Below are positions 63,501 to 64,000 of a stretch of 64,000 nt of DNA, one piece after another. The notes beneath the pieces are model-generated. The model was not told the origin of the DNA. It saw nothing but the letters and a program-made list of their open reading frames with translations, and made no database searches. Both the position numbers and the translations under genes were made by a program. Source of the stretch: Flammeovirga sp. EKP202 (GTDB taxonomy: Bacteria > Bacteroidota > Bacteroidia > Cytophagales > Flammeovirgaceae); NCBI RefSeq assembly GCF_014534745.1, contig NZ_JACVVP010000006.1, forward strand, positions 62,001 through 126,000. Reading direction: 5' to 3'. Within the stretch, counting starts at the first letter, position 1, and every line of letters begins with the position of its first letter.

Positions 63501-63576
63501 CAATGCAGTTGAGTTGAAGAGTAAAAGACATTATCGCCCAAAAAAGGACCGAGAATGTCAGCGTAAACTTTCTCAT
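57514..63576 (-). CDS. Multimodular GH81 endo-1,3-beta-glucanase (laminarinase), T9SS-secreted
   Basis: The enzyme should split beta-1,3-glucan (laminarin) outside the cell. Domain order in the 2,020 residues: signal peptide to about 27; GH81 catalytic domain (about 50-745) with PTNDWWST, the catalytic-Asp motif LNDHHFHWGYF (D445) and the candidate catalytic glutamates in QESTSESM (E520, E524); an Ig-like domain; a CBM6-like module (about 850-995); a PKD-like domain (about 1000-1093); Ig-like repeats alternating with two CBM56-like modules (about 1191-1285 and 1390-1483); a second CBM6-like module (about 1594-1745); two more Ig-like repeats (1750-1936); and a T9SS type A sorting domain (SILHYPNPVKDVLTLEF onwards). 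CBM56 is known for beta-1,3-glucan binding; its assignment here rests on similarity only. Confidence 0.92.
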   Translation of the reverse strand: MRKFTLTFSVLFWAIMSFTLQLNCIAQITPVGSGSYTTQHPGVDQAGRNGEPAGSPQLSEAAINKPVPTNDWWSTLIQSDHADNLFNYPLAMKTTNEGLVVTYIPWGVLDDISPILVGVQNLNASKTTIADHSDWTVTMDWNDGSQHFQATSGIGMPFVYFNKMDADVASVTISQGTVTVSNEMITVENARHGASFVIYAPTGSTWEQNGEVYTSTLNGKNYWSLAKLSLNTTDVAQEALNLQKYAYVFPTNTTADWTYDEATSTLATVYNVEVDVKEGSNSNVLMGLLPHQWSNLSSNSPQPIELSYSSVRGELKMLDGNTFTTENTFYGVLPTLPYVNNYSNGFDVSTLNQKVEALQNESLSTWTDSYNEGQVMNRLIQTARIADLTGNDIARDKMLATVQERLEDWLTAELGEVAFLFYYNTSWSAMIGYPAGHGQDSNLNDHHFHWGYFIHAAAFLEQYQPGWAAQYGDMINLLVRDAASSNRNDDTFPYLRNFSPYAGHCWANGFASFPQGNDQESTSESMQFNTSLIHWGEVTGNKEIRDLGIYLYTTEQAAVEEYWFDMNERNFKDDQPYSLVSRVWGNSYDNGTFWTADIAASYNIELYPIHGGSLYLGHNTAYVDKLWAEMTQNTQVLDKVDNPNLWYDVMWKYLSFSDPAKAIELYNDHPDRTMKFGVSDAHTYHWLHAMNALGQLDMSKTADSPMAVAFNKDGNITYVAQNYGTTDKTVTFSDGYQLEVPAGQLVTNKDVNFSGTITSSFEQAAVNGAVDLMVDVSGVTPSKVEIFSGSEVVGTVTSAPYAVKATGLQAGLHQFYAKVYDGENFTVTNIVSVTAGFQVPFGGNANVIPGTIEAGNFDEFQGGLGQGITYNDQDPSNNGNYRKEEGVDNVLENDEGATVGWTAAGEWLEYTVDVTTSGVYDMTFRYASGNGAGGGPFYLSLNDTKISSDISVSGTGGWSNWNSNTVSNLELPKGSHILRVSFNGGEFNLGKLTFERTGDLGYDLPSADAGEDLVVDLSGTAPSLDASGSSDPGNASLTYQWEQVYGPSVLVFSDDKAVAPQLSEMIAGEYLIKLTVSNGSYTNSDLVKIFASSNGILAPIVTLTSPKEGGSFFTGATIPLAAEASDLDGTVQKVEFFVNNESVAMLTEAPYTFDWSTEMLNTYSVYASATDNDGNVTSTTPVSITTKAPPSCSGTAENGHYDYVLSDDKNNPTVTFVPNEVGMGSSVCILFLNINGGGLAGYNVKPNEPYTINAPEGTPIEFYYTYSHPDGGERNTLDNPHFYVIGTCVSAPVDETLPMVSITSPMDGDSFKEGTTIKLTADASDSDGTVVSVAFYANDQLIETDTQAPFETDYTVALNQNNIKAVATDNDGKTKISDLVKITGKSGDVCGQGTAANGHFSYEITEGSDQSSVTFIPIVEGVGNTVLIFYYSVDGGGIGGHNAKPNEPFPINASAGSTIEFYYTYNHPEGGERNTADDRQTFVVGDCDTNSPTEPIVKLKGITPNSKYVLGSSILLEVEVLNATKAITNVEYFAGETALGSSTTAPYSYNWTSNVSGELKLKAVVTFDDQSTLMSSEEMVAVGQILPFGDTPYVIPGTIEAGNFDKFEFGSGQGITYLDHSNINQGGTRPEELVDVVAEGEEGNTVGWVQAGEWLTYTVQIGDSGLYKCDFRYASGNNESRGPFFFELDGQKVSTNIDVDATQGWGDWVTASVSGVQLSEGKHVLKVNFVGGEFNLGKMNFTLESKNELPTISLVTADGNTDYDLGATITFNATADDTDGTIAQVEFFEGTTSLGVVSTAPYTLDWKPSTANSYSITAVATDDKGASATSAAISIMINTVVENVPPTVTVGTSDDLVEYELNTTITLTANAADTDGSVTQVEFFEGTTSLGVVTEAPYTLDWRPVSLGTFAITAIATDNESASVTSEVLEVEIVEGNVTSIEDESISILHYPNPVKDVLTLEFLETKQVVKLYDLNGRLLIEESTSQRVYKMNLGQLQSGVYVLEIEGTQSYKKIKVIKQ

Positions 63577-64000
63577 AAATAAAATAAGTAATAATTTTTT
63601 CAGTTGTAAAAATTTTAAATTGAAGGTCGAATTTGGTCAGTTTACATACAATTGTTTGTGCACAGATGATAGATTGTAAGCATTCTTTTCTAATTCATAA
63701 ATAGACGATAGGTACAGATAAAATTCTTTGGTAAGAACTTTACCCAAATCAAACTTAGGAGAACTTTTAGAAAGTAAAAAATTGATAGTTTGGGGAATTA
63801 TCACTTAAATAAAAAACCATAATCAATTGTATACGTGTATTTTAAATCATTTACATTTATTAAACGTATCAATTACATTTCACTTAAAAAATATATTTTT
63901 AACACTCAAAATCATGTAATGTAAGAGAATAAAAATAGAAAACAGCTAAAAAATTGCCTTACACCAACGAATTAAACCCATGTCAAACTTCTCAAAACCA
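63577..64000. other. Non-coding right end of the window
   Basis: These 424 AT-rich bases lie upstream of the GH81 gene. CAAACTTA at 63750-63757, read leftwards TAAGTTTG, matches the -7 consensus exactly and is a weak promoter candidate, 174 bases from the start. An ATG at 63980 opens a 7-codon frame to the window edge, too short to call. Confidence 0.45.

Noticed and set aside
47348-63576. Classical polysaccharide utilization locus
   Set aside because: The region has a sulfatase, an esterase-like hydrolase, GH3 and GH81, but no SusC/SusD pair or hybrid two-component regulator, and the genes sit in separate transcripts.
63980-64000. ATG opening a 7-codon frame at the right edge
   Set aside because: Too short to judge as a gene start, and no promoter is seen before it.
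1-64000. tRNA or rRNA genes
   Set aside because: No cloverleaf or rRNA-like sequence was recognised on either strand, although a scan by a dedicated program was not possible here.

Overview
The window reads as a chromosome segment of a marine, polysaccharide-degrading Bacteroidota bacterium, most likely a Cytophagales member near Flammeovirga. The grounds are AT-rich DNA, type IX secretion (T9SS) C-terminal sorting domains on three very large secreted proteins, Bacteroidota-type promoters (TTTG, about 20 bases, TAnnTTTG), many short secreted outer-membrane proteins, a GH81 laminarinase and a sulfatase. The genus is an inference from style, not from a marker gene; no rRNA or tRNA gene was seen.

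Layout. 1-5340: a LacI-type regulator (cut by the window edge) divergent from a complete Leloir galactose operon galK-galT-galE-galM, with a LacI-type operator between them and stem-loops in every gap. 5360-6426: two unrecognised small genes. 6596-9448: an ECF-like sigma factor (PF07638 type) followed after 9 bases by a membrane Ser/Thr kinase with an extracytoplasmic sensor, probably one signalling unit. 9443-10601: a HipA-like kinase gene overlapping a DUF3037 gene. 11001-31766: a small beta-barrel protein and then two tandem paralogous surface proteins of about 3,050 residues each, together more than a quarter of the window. 31956-35980: an arsenic operon arsR-arsC-acr3-arsA with a near-perfect operator over the arsR start codon. 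36045-39738: small membrane and secreted proteins and a secreted peroxiredoxin-like protein with a textbook promoter. 39922-42233: an outer-membrane Tsx-like channel and an inner-membrane purine permease, a plausible two-membrane nucleobase or nucleoside uptake pair. 42516-49322: a repeat lipoprotein (DUF6150-like), a DAACS symporter, a second ECF sigma factor overlapping a membrane protein gene, a methyltransferase, a cytidylate-kinase-like protein, a GH3 beta-N-acetylhexosaminidase and a small basic protein. 49391-57424: a cyclase-like DUF2652 protein, a sulfatase, an alpha/beta-hydrolase, a MORN-repeat protein and a DUF2490 protein, interspersed with a family of palindromic repeats that share a 26-base end sequence. 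57514-63576: a 2,020-residue multimodular GH81 endo-1,3-beta-glucanase with carbohydrate-binding modules and a T9SS tail.

How it fits together. The galactose operon feeds galactose into glycolysis and supplies UDP-sugars. The sulfatase, esterase-like hydrolase, GH3 and GH81 enzymes suit growth on algal polysaccharides, but there is no SusC/SusD pair here, so this is not a classical polysaccharide utilization locus. The features most worth a second look are the twin giant T9SS proteins, the sigma-kinase sensor unit, the HipA-DUF3037 overlap, and the repeat family whose 26-base end lies just downstream of three genes.
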